A stretch of DNA of 43,355 nt, taken from a virus. Position numbers and translations under genes: made by a program. This document shows positions 12,547 through 20,980 of this stretch, in pieces; positions within the stretch are counted from its first letter, which is position 1, and every line of letters begins with the position of its first letter. The notes below the pieces were generated by a model. That model searched no databases. It was not told the DNA's origin and worked only from the letters and a program-made list of their open reading frames with translations. Location: positions 1 through 43,355 of IMG/VR virus record IMGVR_UViG_3300046817_000744. The stretch is one strand, 5' to 3'.

Positions 12547-14031
12547 ATGAACACGGAGCCTTTTCAGCATTCGCGCTATAGCCCAGCGGCCCGAGACGTT
12601 GCACTAGTCCGGGCCGGAGGCCTGCACATGTTCACGCGCCTTGCGTGGAAGCATGCGGAGCCTAGCGCCTCGTTCTCCGACAATTGGCACATCGGACTAA
12701 TCGCGCGCGAGCTAGAGGCCATATCCCGAGGCGAGACCAAGCGCGCGATCATCAATCAACCTCCGGGCACAACCAAAAGCCTGATGACAGGTTGCTTTTG
12801 GGTTGCGTGGGATTGGATCGAAAACCCGTGGCGTTTCTGGTTTTTCGCAAGCTACGCGCAAAGCTTGTTGAACGACACGACCACGAAGCTAGAGCGCCTC
12901 TTGCGTTCACAGTGGTACGTCGAACGTTGGGGAACGAAGCTCCCGCCAGTGATCGGTATTTCGGACTTCGAAACAAGGGAAGGCGGCGGCCGATTTAATA
13001 CCAGCTTCGGAGGCGGAGGCACGGGCCGCCATGCGCATATCCAAGTTATTGACGATCCGATCAAGCCTCGCGATGCGAACGGCGGAGCGGCCGTAACCAA
13101 GGCCACACTGGACAAGGTCCGGGATACCTTCGCAAACACGTTTGCAAGCCGCGCCAAGGACCCTAAGACGTTCGCCCGGGTCGTGGTTATGCAGCGCATC
13201 CACGAAGATGACTTGACGGGTTTCTGTCTAAGCCAGGGCGGTTGGAGGCACGTGCGGCTCCCGCTCTTGTGCGAGGCGGAAGAGAAGCATCCGGAGGATC
13301 CGCGGACCGAAGGCGAAGCGCTGGACAAGAACCGCCACGACATCTTGACGATTGAACAGATCAAGAAAGACATGGGACCGGACACGTTTGCAACGCAAGC
13401 GCAGCAACGGCCCACGGTTCCGGGAGGCCAGATCCTTCGTGCGGCGTGGCTCCGGCCGTTTCTCGTTGATCTGGAATACGTGCGCAGTCTCCGAGGCGTG
13501 CGTAAGCAGTCGTGGGATCTCGCATTCAAAGACGCGGAACATTCCGATTTCGTGGCCGGTCAATGGTGGCTCCGTGCCTTCCTAGAAGGCAAGAACGCGA
13601 AAGGCGACACGATCAAGGAAGCGCACTATTTCCTATGCGACGAGCCGGTATTTGATCAGCTCGGTTTCGTGGAAACGATCGCGGCAATCCGGAGCAAGCG
13701 CTACACATGGCCAAGCACGGAGATACTAATCGAAGACAAGGCCAACGGCCCGGCCGTGGATTCTGCACTCCGTCACGAGATCCCAAACATCCGAATGATC
13801 GAACCGCTCGGGAGCAAGATCAGCCGAGTGCATGCGTGCGCTCCGGTCGTAGCCGATGGCAAGGTGCATCTCCTCCGAGGACCGAGCACCGATCGGATGA
13901 TCAAAGTCCTAACGCAATTCCCCCGCGTGCGTCGTGACGATGAAGTGGACGCGTTCAGTCAAGCGATCCTGGAAATGAAAAAGGCAGCGAGCTTCGAGGA
14001 AGCTATGCGCGTGGTCCGCGGAGAAGCGTGA
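12547..14031 (+). CDS. terL: Terminase large subunit
   Basis: A 494-aa packaging motor. The ATPase domain has a Walker A variant QPPGTTKS (71-78) and Walker B HIQVIDDP (164-171). The C-terminal RNase H-like nuclease starts at SWDLAFKD (Asp324), followed by ILIEDKANGPA and the final acidic motif in RRDDEVDAF. It cuts concatemers and pumps DNA into the prohead. The length is normal for the family. The ATG at 12547 was chosen; an in-frame upstream extension overlaps the preceding gene and lacks a better ribosome binding site. A small subunit is not obvious next to it. Confidence 0.95.
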   Translation: MNTEPFQHSRYSPAARDVALVRAGGLHMFTRLAWKHAEPSASFSDNWHIGLIARELEAISRGETKRAIINQPPGTTKSLMTGCFWVAWDWIENPWRFWFFASYAQSLLNDTTTKLERLLRSQWYVERWGTKLPPVIGISDFETREGGGRFNTSFGGGGTGRHAHIQVIDDPIKPRDANGGAAVTKATLDKVRDTFANTFASRAKDPKTFARVVVMQRIHEDDLTGFCLSQGGWRHVRLPLLCEAEEKHPEDPRTEGEALDKNRHDILTIEQIKKDMGPDTFATQAQQRPTVPGGQILRAAWLRPFLVDLEYVRSLRGVRKQSWDLAFKDAEHSDFVAGQWWLRAFLEGKNAKGDTIKEAHYFLCDEPVFDQLGFVETIAAIRSKRYTWPSTEILIEDKANGPAVDSALRHEIPNIRMIEPLGSKISRVHACAPVVADGKVHLLRGPSTDRMIKVLTQFPRVRRDDEVDAFSQAILEMKKAASFEEAMRVVRGEA

Positions 14032-14037
14032 TAGGGT

Positions 14038-15387
14038 ATGCGTGCGACCATGAGCCTTTCCGAGACAATCACGCGCCTTGATAGCTGGCTAAACTCGCTA
14101 ACCGGGTTCGGCATCCAAGGCAGAGACCGAGCCGTCTCTACTACGTTTTGCAAAGACCTTTGGCTTACGTGGGCGGAGCTGTCCGATCTCTACCACTACG
14201 ACGCACTTTGCCGGCGCATCGTCTCGATCTTCCCGCAAGAGGCGCTCCGTAGGAAGTGGACGATCGAAGGCCCGGACGAGCAACGGGCCGCGCAGATAAC
14301 CAAGATCATCAAGCAATTGGAGGTAGTCCAAAAGGTGCGCGCGGCGGCCGTGTGGGGTCGGCTCTTCGGAGGCTCGGTCGTGGTTTTGGGCATTCCCCAG
14401 AACGTGGATCCGCGCTGGGAGTTGGAGATCGACGGCCCGACCCCGATCCGGTTCCTGGACGTTTACGACGTCCGGCGCGTGTGGTGGGATCAGACGTACT
14501 CCGACCCACGCACTCCGAGCTACGCAAAGGCGCAAGTCTTCCGGATCACGCCCATGTACGGGCAGCAATTCTTCGTGCACCGCTCGCGTTGCCTCGTGTT
14601 CGGCGGAGCGCTCACAGCCGACCAAGAGAAGGAGACGCGTGCGGGTTGGGATGCGTCAATCCTGCAAGCACCCTACGACAAGATCCGGGACTTCCAGAAT
14701 TCTTACGGGAGCCTCGTGCACTTGCTCTCGGATGCATCCACGGCCGTGTTCAAGATCCGCGGCTTGCTGGACATGATCGCGAACAAGACGAACGAAGACG
14801 TCTCAACGCGGATGCAGCTCATGGATCTCATGCGCTCCGTGTTCCGCTCCGTGGTTCTAGACGCGGACCAAGGCGAGAGCTTCGACAAAGTGCAAACGCA
14901 ATTCTCCGGCGTTGGAGACGTTGTGGAGCACATCAACGGGTTGATCTCGTCAGTCACCGAGATCCCGCAAACGGTTCTGTTTGGGCGCTCTCCCGCAGGA
15001 ATGAACGCAACCGGAGAGAGTGACATCCGGATCTGGTACGACCGGATCGAGAGCTATCACAAGGAAGAGATCGAACCGCAGCTAGAGCGCATCCTGGAGA
15101 TCATCGCTCCGGATGAAGGCTACAAATTCAAATTCGTTCCGCTTTGGCAACCGCTCCCGAAGGAGCAAGCCGAAACGCGCAAGCTCAACGCGGACGCGGA
15201 CGCGGTCTATATGGATCGCGAGGCGCTCATGCCCGAGGAAGTCACGCGCGCACGGTTCGGACCGGACGGCCCGCAAGAGGACATCGTGGCGGATATGACG
15301 CTACGGCTCCAAGCCGGAATCAAGCCCACGACGCTACCGCCAACCGCCGCAGCGGCCAACGCCACGGCACCAACCACGATGAAGTGA
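14038..15387 (+). CDS. Portal protein, DUF1073 family
   Basis: A 449-aa protein resembling the DUF1073 portal family. Features include an N-terminal SLSETITRLDSWLN helix, the conserved LYHYDALCRRIVSIFPQEALR block near 55-75, the AAVWGRLFGGSVVVLG segment near 100, and the long wing/clip helical region. PQTVLFGRSPAGMNATGE near 315 is the family's most characteristic stretch. Portals form the dodecameric DNA gate at one capsid vertex. A second ATG at 14050 is an equally good start. The gene directly follows terminase, as is usual. Confidence 0.9.
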   Translation: MRATMSLSETITRLDSWLNSLTGFGIQGRDRAVSTTFCKDLWLTWAELSDLYHYDALCRRIVSIFPQEALRRKWTIEGPDEQRAAQITKIIKQLEVVQKVRAAAVWGRLFGGSVVVLGIPQNVDPRWELEIDGPTPIRFLDVYDVRRVWWDQTYSDPRTPSYAKAQVFRITPMYGQQFFVHRSRCLVFGGALTADQEKETRAGWDASILQAPYDKIRDFQNSYGSLVHLLSDASTAVFKIRGLLDMIANKTNEDVSTRMQLMDLMRSVFRSVVLDADQGESFDKVQTQFSGVGDVVEHINGLISSVTEIPQTVLFGRSPAGMNATGESDIRIWYDRIESYHKEEIEPQLERILEIIAPDEGYKFKFVPLWQPLPKEQAETRKLNADADAVYMDREALMPEEVTRARFGPDGPQEDIVADMTLRLQAGIKPTTLPPTAAAANATAPTTMK

Positions 15388-15394
15388 GGGAACG

Positions 15395-15622
15395 ATGATT
15401 GATGAAAAGTATGAATATGAAACGTTCGACGTTCCGGTGAAGGACAACCGGATCGTGCTCCCGCTCCCGAAAACGCTCACGGATGAAGGTTGGGAGCATC
15501 AGATCGAGGAGCATCATCTTTCAGAGATTCGCACCGAACGTGCATCCGCTCCGTTGCAGCTCCGTCGACTGCTTCCACTTCCGTCTCTTGCCGCTTGCCG
15601 GCTTCGTCCGCCCACGGAGTGA
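15395..15622 (+). CDS. Small hypothetical protein
   Basis: A 75-aa frame with a good GAGGG ribosome binding site 4 bases before the ATG. The first 45 residues are acidic and polar (KYEYETFDVPVKDNRIVLPLP). The last 30 change abruptly to Leu/Arg/Pro-rich sequence (LQLRRLLPLPSLAACRLRPP), which looks unlike a folded domain and may mean a frameshift or a recently extended end. Function unknown. Confidence 0.5.
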   Translation: MIDEKYEYETFDVPVKDNRIVLPLPKTLTDEGWEHQIEEHHLSEIRTERASAPLQLRRLLPLPSLAACRLRPPTE

Positions 15623-15687
15623 GACAACTCGCCGCGCATTGAATAGCGGGCCGTGTGCTATGCGTTTTCCTTCGAAGGGAAGGCGTC

Positions 15688-16014
15688 ATGACGGACAACT
15701 ATTTTAAGGTCGGGAATATCTTTATCTTTTTCGAGAATTCCGAAACCGGAGCACTCGCCGCGCACGAGCAAGCGCGCGACGTTTCGGCAAACCTCGGAGG
15801 CGTGAGCATTTCCCATTTCCGGGATCCGCGCGGGATCGCGCTCTACGCCCGGGCGGAGTATCGGCACGTCAAGGAAGGCGCGGAGGAGAAGCGTGCCGAG
15901 TGCAAGTGCCGCGGACAGTGCCCGATGTGCGAACAGCTCACATGGGCCGTGGCACAAGCGCGCCATGTCTATGTCCACTCCGGGGAAAGCAGACTGATCG
16001 GAGAAGGGCTGTGA
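15688..16014 (+). CDS. Hypothetical protein with a CxC...CxxC cluster
   Basis: A 108-aa protein. The ATG at 15688 follows GAAGGGAAGG and is preferred over an upstream in-frame start. The first half is beta-rich (NYFKVGNIFIFFENSETG). The second half contains ECKCRGQCPMCEQL, probably a zinc-binding knuckle. It sits between portal and gpF-like head genes, where small accessory genes are common. No family is recognised. Confidence 0.65.
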   Translation: MTDNYFKVGNIFIFFENSETGALAAHEQARDVSANLGGVSISHFRDPRGIALYARAEYRHVKEGAEEKRAECKCRGQCPMCEQLTWAVAQARHVYVHSGESRLIGEGL

Positions 16015-16397
16015 AACGCAATCTCATGCGGGAGATCTTCGGGCCGGATCTCGTGTTCATTCCTTGGAAGCGGTTGATCATGATGCTCGTCGACCTGGAG
16101 GAGACGCGCGAAGATCTTGCACTCGAATTGCATCACGCAATCGGAGATCGCAAGGACGTGATTCAGGCCGCACACAATGCAGTGGTGGAGCGCCATTCGT
16201 TCCTTCTCGACCTGGCACGTGAAGCGTACGCACGTGGTTGGGATGATCTGGCGCTTTGGCCCGATGCGAAAGCACTGAGCAGGTACAAGAAAAACCAACG
16301 CGAAGCGGGCCGGGCGAATGACGTGATAGAAGCAAATGAGGTTCGCCGCCAATTCAACCTCCCGCCGCATGCGCAAGCTCAAGCGTTTCAGAACTAA
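16011..16397 (+). CDS. Hypothetical helical protein, 128 aa
   Basis: The GTG at 16011 overlaps the preceding TGA (GTGA). The protein is almost entirely helical and charged (LVDLEETREDLALELHHAIGDRKD in two helices), with a C-terminal segment ending in FNLPPHAQAQAFQN. A head-assembly accessory role is inferred only from its position between portal and the gpF-like gene. It overlaps the next gene by 29 bp. Confidence 0.62.
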   Translation: MKRNLMREIFGPDLVFIPWKRLIMMLVDLEETREDLALELHHAIGDRKDVIQAAHNAVVERHSFLLDLAREAYARGWDDLALWPDAKALSRYKKNQREAGRANDVIEANEVRRQFNLPPHAQAQAFQN

Positions 16398-17187
16398 GCT
16401 ACAAGCACCCAAGCCTCCGATGGTTGCTGCGATGGGTTTGGTGAAAGCCTATCGCGACAAGGTTGTCGGAGGCGTTCGTGCTTCCGTGAAGCGCCACATA
16501 CTGGACGAGTGGAACACCAACGCTATCGCGTTCGGTCCTAACTTCGGGCACCGCGATAGCGCATGGATCAACCGAAGGATCTCCAACGTCAAAGCCGACG
16601 CGAAGCAAGCGATCCGCGACACTGTCCCGGACGTCGAACTAGCGGCCACGCGCGTGGACACGAAGAACAAATCCGAAATGGCCCGGCTGATTCCCGTGAG
16701 CATTCGGAAAGAAGTGGGCGGCCACGAGGCCATCGACAAATTTCGCCAAGCAAATTTGGATCGCATCACGTCCTTGACCGATTCCGGGATCGAAGAATTG
16801 CGGGATCTCTTAGAAGATGCCGAGATCAAGAGCATGCGCGTGGAGGATCTAGCCGACCTAATAGAGGAGAAGCTAGGCGTGAGCGAGTCCAAGGCAGCGC
16901 TCTTGGCTCGTGACCAAACGCTGAAACTCAACGCGGCACTCACGCAAAAGCGACAGACGCAAAGCGGGATCGAGAAGTACGAATGGTCAACGTCCGACGA
17001 TGAACGCGTGCGGCCGGCGCATGCGGATCTAGACGGTCAAGAATTCTATTGGTCGGATCCTCCGGTCACGAACGACGACGGAGACGAGAACGCACCGGGC
17101 GAAGACTATCAGTGTAGGTGCGTGGCGATTCCGATACTCCCGGACCTTCCGGACGACGATGACACCGACGATGCAGAAGACGAATGA
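16369..17187 (+). CDS. Mu gpF / SPP1 gp7-like minor head protein
   Basis: A 272-aa protein. The C-terminal domain has the family signature: DQTLKLNAALTQKRQ, YEWSTSDDERVRPAHADLDG, and a final PGEDYQCRCVAIP with paired cysteines. The N-terminal part is helical. Proteins of this family bind the portal and enter or line the head; a few are nucleases or toxins, but no extra catalytic domain is seen here. The ATG at 16369 was chosen to limit overlap with the gene before. The acidic end DDDDTDDAEDE is unusual but short. Confidence 0.87.
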   Translation: MRKLKRFRTKLQAPKPPMVAAMGLVKAYRDKVVGGVRASVKRHILDEWNTNAIAFGPNFGHRDSAWINRRISNVKADAKQAIRDTVPDVELAATRVDTKNKSEMARLIPVSIRKEVGGHEAIDKFRQANLDRITSLTDSGIEELRDLLEDAEIKSMRVEDLADLIEEKLGVSESKAALLARDQTLKLNAALTQKRQTQSGIEKYEWSTSDDERVRPAHADLDGQEFYWSDPPVTNDDGDENAPGEDYQCRCVAIPILPDLPDDDDTDDAEDE

Positions 17188-17371
17188 CGATTGGCCGATT
17201 CACGAAGGCCATGTGATCGTTTGGTGCCTTCTCGTGTGTTTGGCCATGATCGCTATGTCCTACGCGTTGCAAGGATGCCCTGGTAATGTAAACGCGTGGA
17301 GAACGACGCACGGAACGAGGCAGCGAACGCCGCACGCAAAGACGCAACCGATAGGGGCGTGCGACGCGTAA
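17171..17371 (+). CDS. Small membrane protein or lipoprotein
   Basis: A 66-aa frame with an ATG inside the end of the gpF-like gene. One hydrophobic segment (VIVWCLLVCLAMIAMSYAL) ends in LQGC, which could be a lipobox with an atypical Gln. The polar tail overlaps the start of the DUF2213 gene by 76 bp. It is plausible because the hydrophobic segment is well formed, but the overlaps lower confidence. A membrane or lysis role would be speculative. Confidence 0.42.
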   Translation: MQKTNDDWPIHEGHVIVWCLLVCLAMIAMSYALQGCPGNVNAWRTTHGTRQRTPHAKTQPIGACDA

Positions 17372-18837
17372 GCCGTAGAGATCTAACGGAACAGATCCGG
17401 GATGTGCAGGCTACGCCTAGCGGCGGCCGGAGACTGCAAGGCAATTACTCCCGTGTAGGCGTGTTCAATTACCGCCAACCTGACGGGAGCTTGCAGCGTG
17501 AGTTTCGGCCTCCGGAGGAGGTGTTTCACCCGGATTCCGTGGCCTCGTTCGTGGGTGCACCGATCACGATTCTGCACCCACCGGACATGGTCGATCCGGC
17601 CAATTGGAAAGAGTACAGCATCGGCCATGTGCTGAATTCCTCGGCCGCTCCGCCTTTCGTGGGCGGACATGTGGACATCAACCATTTTGACGGCATCGAC
17701 AAGATCGACTCCGGAGAGCTGAAAGAGATGTCTACCGGCTACTCCGCGGACATCGATCCAACTCCCGGAATTTGGGAGGGTCAGCCGTATGACGTCGTTC
17801 AGCGTCGGATTCTCGTGAACCACGTGGCGTTGGGTCCGAATGGTTGGGGAAGACAAGGACCGAGTGTTTCCTTGCGCAGTGATTCCGCATTCGCTATCAG
17901 TGCGGATATGGCCGACGAGAAACAGACGAACAAGCGCGTTGCAGTGGTCGACGGAATTCCCCACGACCACGGAAGCGATTCCCACATCGGTGCTTTGCAA
18001 AAGCAGATCTCAGATCTTGCGGCCGGGAAAACCACGGCGGAGACGCGAGCCACGACCGCGGAGAATTCGCTGAAAAAGGCGGAAGAGCGGAGCGACGCGA
18101 AGATCATCGCCAAGCGAGCAGGCGTCCGCGCCAATCTCATCATCCGCGCTCGTCACGCGATGGCCTATCGCGCTCGACTCGACGGCAATAGGAAGGCCTA
18201 CGATGCTGCGTTCCGGTACCTGGACGCGGACGACGAGGAAGCATCCACGGCAACGGACGGAGACATCGTCAAGAAAACCCTCTTGGCTATGTGCCCGGGC
18301 TATCCGGTGGACGATCTTTCCGATGATCAGCTCGTGGGCGCGCTTCACGCGATGGCCCACAAGATCGGCCCGGACGGCAACGGAGCCGCAACGGAGCCGG
18401 ATGTAGACGACGTGGAGCCGGAGAACGACGACGCGTATGGCATGGAGGACGCTGGCGGACAGCAAAACGGCGTTTTCCCCGATAAGGATATGCCGGGCGT
18501 CCCGAGCAAGGATGCCGGAATGGTTCCGCAACCCTCAGGCAACGTGATGTCCAAGGAGAACGACGCTCCTCCGGACAAGCAAAGCCCGGGCGGCGCTGCG
18601 ATGAAGCCTCCGCCGCGTCCGTTCGACAAGAAGGACTCTTGGGATCAGCGGTTCGTTCCGCGCGGTGCATTCGTTCGCACCGATTCCCGGGACGGGAAGG
18701 GCGTTCCTGCGAATCAGGAAGAGCGAGCAGGCAAACGGCAAGAGACGGAAGCGGAAGCGCGTCAGCGAGTCAACAAGCGCGACACGAACCGATGGCAAGA
18801 TCCGCAAGGACGCTTCGGCCTCGGCGCCAAGAAGTAA
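17296..18837 (+). CDS. DUF2213 protein, probable prohead protease/scaffold
   Basis: A 513-aa protein. Residues about 50-200 match DUF2213: SRVGVFNYRQPDGS, REFRPPEEVFHPDSVAS, FVGAPITILHPPDMV, ELKEMSTGYSADID and a VNHVALGPNG-type strand. These are the core features of a serine-type head maturation protease domain. Residues 230-285 form a charged coiled coil. The last 150 are acidic, Pro/Gly-rich and disordered-looking, as in a scaffold. A single protein doing proteolysis and scaffolding just before the capsid genes fits this gene order. The start is a GTG at 17296. Catalytic residues were not assigned. Confidence 0.85.
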   Translation: MENDARNEAANAARKDATDRGVRRVSRRDLTEQIRDVQATPSGGRRLQGNYSRVGVFNYRQPDGSLQREFRPPEEVFHPDSVASFVGAPITILHPPDMVDPANWKEYSIGHVLNSSAAPPFVGGHVDINHFDGIDKIDSGELKEMSTGYSADIDPTPGIWEGQPYDVVQRRILVNHVALGPNGWGRQGPSVSLRSDSAFAISADMADEKQTNKRVAVVDGIPHDHGSDSHIGALQKQISDLAAGKTTAETRATTAENSLKKAEERSDAKIIAKRAGVRANLIIRARHAMAYRARLDGNRKAYDAAFRYLDADDEEASTATDGDIVKKTLLAMCPGYPVDDLSDDQLVGALHAMAHKIGPDGNGAATEPDVDDVEPENDDAYGMEDAGGQQNGVFPDKDMPGVPSKDAGMVPQPSGNVMSKENDAPPDKQSPGGAAMKPPPRPFDKKDSWDQRFVPRGAFVRTDSRDGKGVPANQEERAGKRQETEAEARQRVNKRDTNRWQDPQGRFGLGAKK

Positions 18838-18860
18838 TCGGCCCGCAGTCCAAACCAAAC

Positions 18861-18892
18861 CACCAACTTTTCACGATACGGAGAAAAAATAG
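18861..18892 (+). repeat. Shared leader motif, copy 1
   Basis: CACCAACTTTTCACG followed by ATACGGAGAAAAAATAG lies just before the cement-protein gene. Nearly the same sequence precedes the major capsid gene at 19407-19435. Each carries the GGAG ribosome binding site and an A-rich spacer, a plausible high-level translation leader. Confidence 0.75.
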
Positions 18893-18894
18893 CC

Positions 18895-19386
18895 ATGCCG
18901 CAATTGACCTACACCTTGGATCCCGCGATTGCGCTCCCGGGTCAAATCTTCGACTCGAATACCGCGCACGTCGATTCCGGTGCGGTGCAAACGGCGGCCG
19001 GTCTCACCTCGGGCCGGTTCTGCAAGCTCGGTTCACAGAGCAACCCGACTGCCGGACCTGCGCAACTCAGCTTCGACGCGATCAGCTCCAACGCGGATGC
19101 CGTGTTCGGTTGCCTCGTTCGCAAAGTCATGGCGGAGCCAAGCACTCCGGACTTCCCGCAATTCGCGGAAGCCGGCGCAATGCGGCGCGGACGCATCGCG
19201 GTGAACACGTCCGGAGCCGTGGCCCGAAACGCCGCGCTCTATGTCGTGGCATCCGGAGCCAACGCCGGCCAGCTCACGACCACGAGCACGAGCAACATCG
19301 CGCTCAAGAACGTGGAAGTCCTCGTTCCGAGTGCGGCGGATCAGGGAATCGCCATCATCGACATCAACTTCCCGGGCGAGAGCTGA
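18895..19386 (+). CDS. Head decoration / structural cement protein
   Basis: A 163-aa protein of the type found immediately before DUF2184 capsid genes in small myoviruses. It begins TLDPAIALPGQIFDSN and contains GRFCKLGS, RRGRIAVNTSGAV and SADQGIAIIDINF strands that resemble the structural cement (Gp24-like) and DUF2190-type families. Such proteins trimerise on the capsid surface and stabilise it. It has the same leader motif as the capsid gene, which suggests matched high expression. The family assignment is by position and pattern. Confidence 0.78.
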   Translation: MPQLTYTLDPAIALPGQIFDSNTAHVDSGAVQTAAGLTSGRFCKLGSQSNPTAGPAQLSFDAISSNADAVFGCLVRKVMAEPSTPDFPQFAEAGAMRRGRIAVNTSGAVARNAALYVVASGANAGQLTTTSTSNIALKNVEVLVPSAADQGIAIIDINFPGES

Positions 19387-19406
19387 TCTCGTTCGGCACA
19401 AATTCC

Positions 19407-19435
19407 CACCAACTTTCACGAGACGGAGAAAATAG
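19407..19435 (+). repeat. Shared leader motif, copy 2
   Basis: CACCAACTTTCACG followed by AGACGGAGAAAATAG precedes the major capsid ATG by two bases. It matches 18861-18892 apart from three single-base gaps and one or two substitutions. Confidence 0.75.
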
Positions 19436-19437
19436 AA

Positions 19438-20430
19438 ATGCGTCGGAACATTTTGGACTCGGCTTTCAACAGGGCGGCAGTCGCAACCCTTGCGGCGATC
19501 GGCGTGCTCGGCTCGGTCCAAGATGGCCGACGTTTCGACGCCGGAGAAACCGCGACCTTCACGCGCCAGCTCGAATCCGTGAAGGTTCAGATCGTAGAGG
19601 CGCTCTATCCTGATCTGAAACTCCCGGACATCGTCCCTCTTGCCGGCAACATCGATGAGGGTGCGGATACTTTCGTTTGGCGCGAATTCGATCACGTAGG
19701 TCTTGCGAAGATGATCTCGTCCTACGCGACGGATCTCCCCGAAGTGGACATGTTCGGGAAGGAAAACAAGACTTCGATCGAGAGCATCGGAGCCGCGTAC
19801 TCCTACAGCATCCAGGACGTGCGCCGCGCTGCGATGGCGAATCTCCCGCTCGAAGCGCGCAAGGGCGTGCTCGCTCGCGAGATGATCGAGCGCAAGATGG
19901 AGCACGTTGGCGCGCTGGGCGATGCAACCCGCAACGTGCCCGGTCTGCTCAACAACCCGAACGTTCCGCTGATCACGGCCGGAATCACGGGCACCTGGTC
20001 AACCGCGGCGGCCACTGCCGTTCTGGACGATCTCCACATTCTCCGTCTCGCTCCGTGGAAGGCCTCCAAGCAAATCCACACGCCGAACACTCTGCTCCTG
20101 GGCACCAATGCCTACGGGTTGATCACGCAAAAGCGGATCTCCGATCTCGTTCCCTCGGAGACGGTCTACAGCACGTTCCTCAAGAGCCAAGATCAGATCA
20201 AGCGGATCATTCCTTGGGTCGAGTTGGATACAGCCGGAGCCGGCTCCGTGCCTCGCGCGGTCGTGGGCGCGATCGATTCCACGAACGTGGAAATGGTCAA
20301 GCCGCTTGCGTTCGAATCGCTCCCTCCGCAACCGGAGAACCTCCGTTTCAAGGTTCCGTGTCACGGCCGTTTCGGAGGCGTCGTCATCTATCGGCCCTTC
20401 GCGTTCGCATACTGCGATCTGCTCGGCTGA
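19438..20430 (+). CDS. Major capsid protein, DUF2184 family
   Basis: A 330-aa HK97-fold coat protein of the DUF2184 type. It has an N-terminal extended arm, LKLPDIVPLAGNIDEGADT near 60-77, FVWREFDHVGLAKMISSYATDLPEVD near 78-103, and a SYSIQDVRRAAMANLPLEARK block near 120-140. The long A-domain ends in GGVVIYRPFAFAYCDLLG. Length and order after the cement protein are typical. It should be the most abundant virion protein. Ribosome binding is through the shared leader motif. Confidence 0.92.
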   Translation: MRRNILDSAFNRAAVATLAAIGVLGSVQDGRRFDAGETATFTRQLESVKVQIVEALYPDLKLPDIVPLAGNIDEGADTFVWREFDHVGLAKMISSYATDLPEVDMFGKENKTSIESIGAAYSYSIQDVRRAAMANLPLEARKGVLAREMIERKMEHVGALGDATRNVPGLLNNPNVPLITAGITGTWSTAAATAVLDDLHILRLAPWKASKQIHTPNTLLLGTNAYGLITQKRISDLVPSETVYSTFLKSQDQIKRIIPWVELDTAGAGSVPRAVVGAIDSTNVEMVKPLAFESLPPQPENLRFKVPCHGRFGGVVIYRPFAFAYCDLLG

Positions 20431-20451
20431 TTCTTCGTTCCGCGCAAGGCC

Positions 20452-20499
20452 CGGCCCGCACTGCTCGCAAGAGTGGCCGGGCCTCGGGCCGTTGGAAGG
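20452..20499 (+). repeat. 48-bp intergenic hairpin repeat, copy 1
   Basis: A GC-rich element with CGGCCC and GGGCCG at its ends, an inner GGCCCG/CGGGCC helix and a CTC-GCAA-GAG tetraloop. It matches 20919-20966 at 46 of 48 bases. It ends in GTTGGAAGG, the ribosome binding region of the next gene. Confidence 0.88.
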
Positions 20500-20507
20500 A
20501 GCAACAA

Positions 20508-20900
20508 ATGCTCGCTCGATTCTGTCTCATGATGACGCCGTTTCTCCTCGCCACGGAAGGCAGCACGGCCGCTGGCGGCGGATCGCCTCCGATCGAACCT
20601 CCCAAACCTCCGCCTCCGCCTCCGCCTCCGCCTCCCGCTCCAGAGCTGGCGACCGTGAGCGAGGTCAAGCGAGTGACGCGAGAGAGCGTCAAGGAGGAGC
20701 CTCCGGCCGGGCCGGTAGCAATGCTCGTGAACGAGACTGATCGCGTGCTGTGCTTCGCGCACTCCGCGTTCCACGCCACTCTAGTGGGCGGTGCCTCGGT
20801 TCCGGTTCCGACCGAAGCACTCGCGGAACTGATCCACGGCGAGATCCAACGCATCGAACGCGGCGGAGCGAAAACCGGATTCAAGCTGGTTGCCGTCTAA
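20508..20900 (+). CDS. Hypothetical protein with polyproline segment
   Basis: A 130-aa protein starting at an ATG after GGAAGGAGC. It has a hydrophobic N-terminus (MLARFCLMMTPFLLATEG), then PPKPPPPPPPPPPAPE near residues 30-45, a charged helix, and a C-terminal mixed domain with IQRIERGGAKTGFKLVAV. The N-terminus could be a weak signal or simply a buried strand. The gene is flanked by two copies of a 48-bp hairpin repeat, so it may be an inserted or duplicated cassette in the head gene cluster. Function unknown. Confidence 0.7.
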   Translation: MLARFCLMMTPFLLATEGSTAAGGGSPPIEPPKPPPPPPPPPPAPELATVSEVKRVTRESVKEEPPAGPVAMLVNETDRVLCFAHSAFHATLVGGASVPVPTEALAELIHGEIQRIERGGAKTGFKLVAV

Positions 20901-20918
20901 GCAAGACACGCCCAGCAA

Positions 20919-20966
20919 CGGCCCGCACTGCTCGCAAGAGCGGCCGGGCCTTGGGCCGTTGGAAGG
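20919..20966 (+). repeat. 48-bp intergenic hairpin repeat, copy 2
   Basis: The second copy of the element at 20452-20499, with two base changes. One change (T to C next to the tetraloop stem) extends the hairpin to GCTC-GCAA-GAGC. It again ends just before the next gene's start. Confidence 0.88.
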
Positions 20967-20980
20967 GAAGAAAACACACG

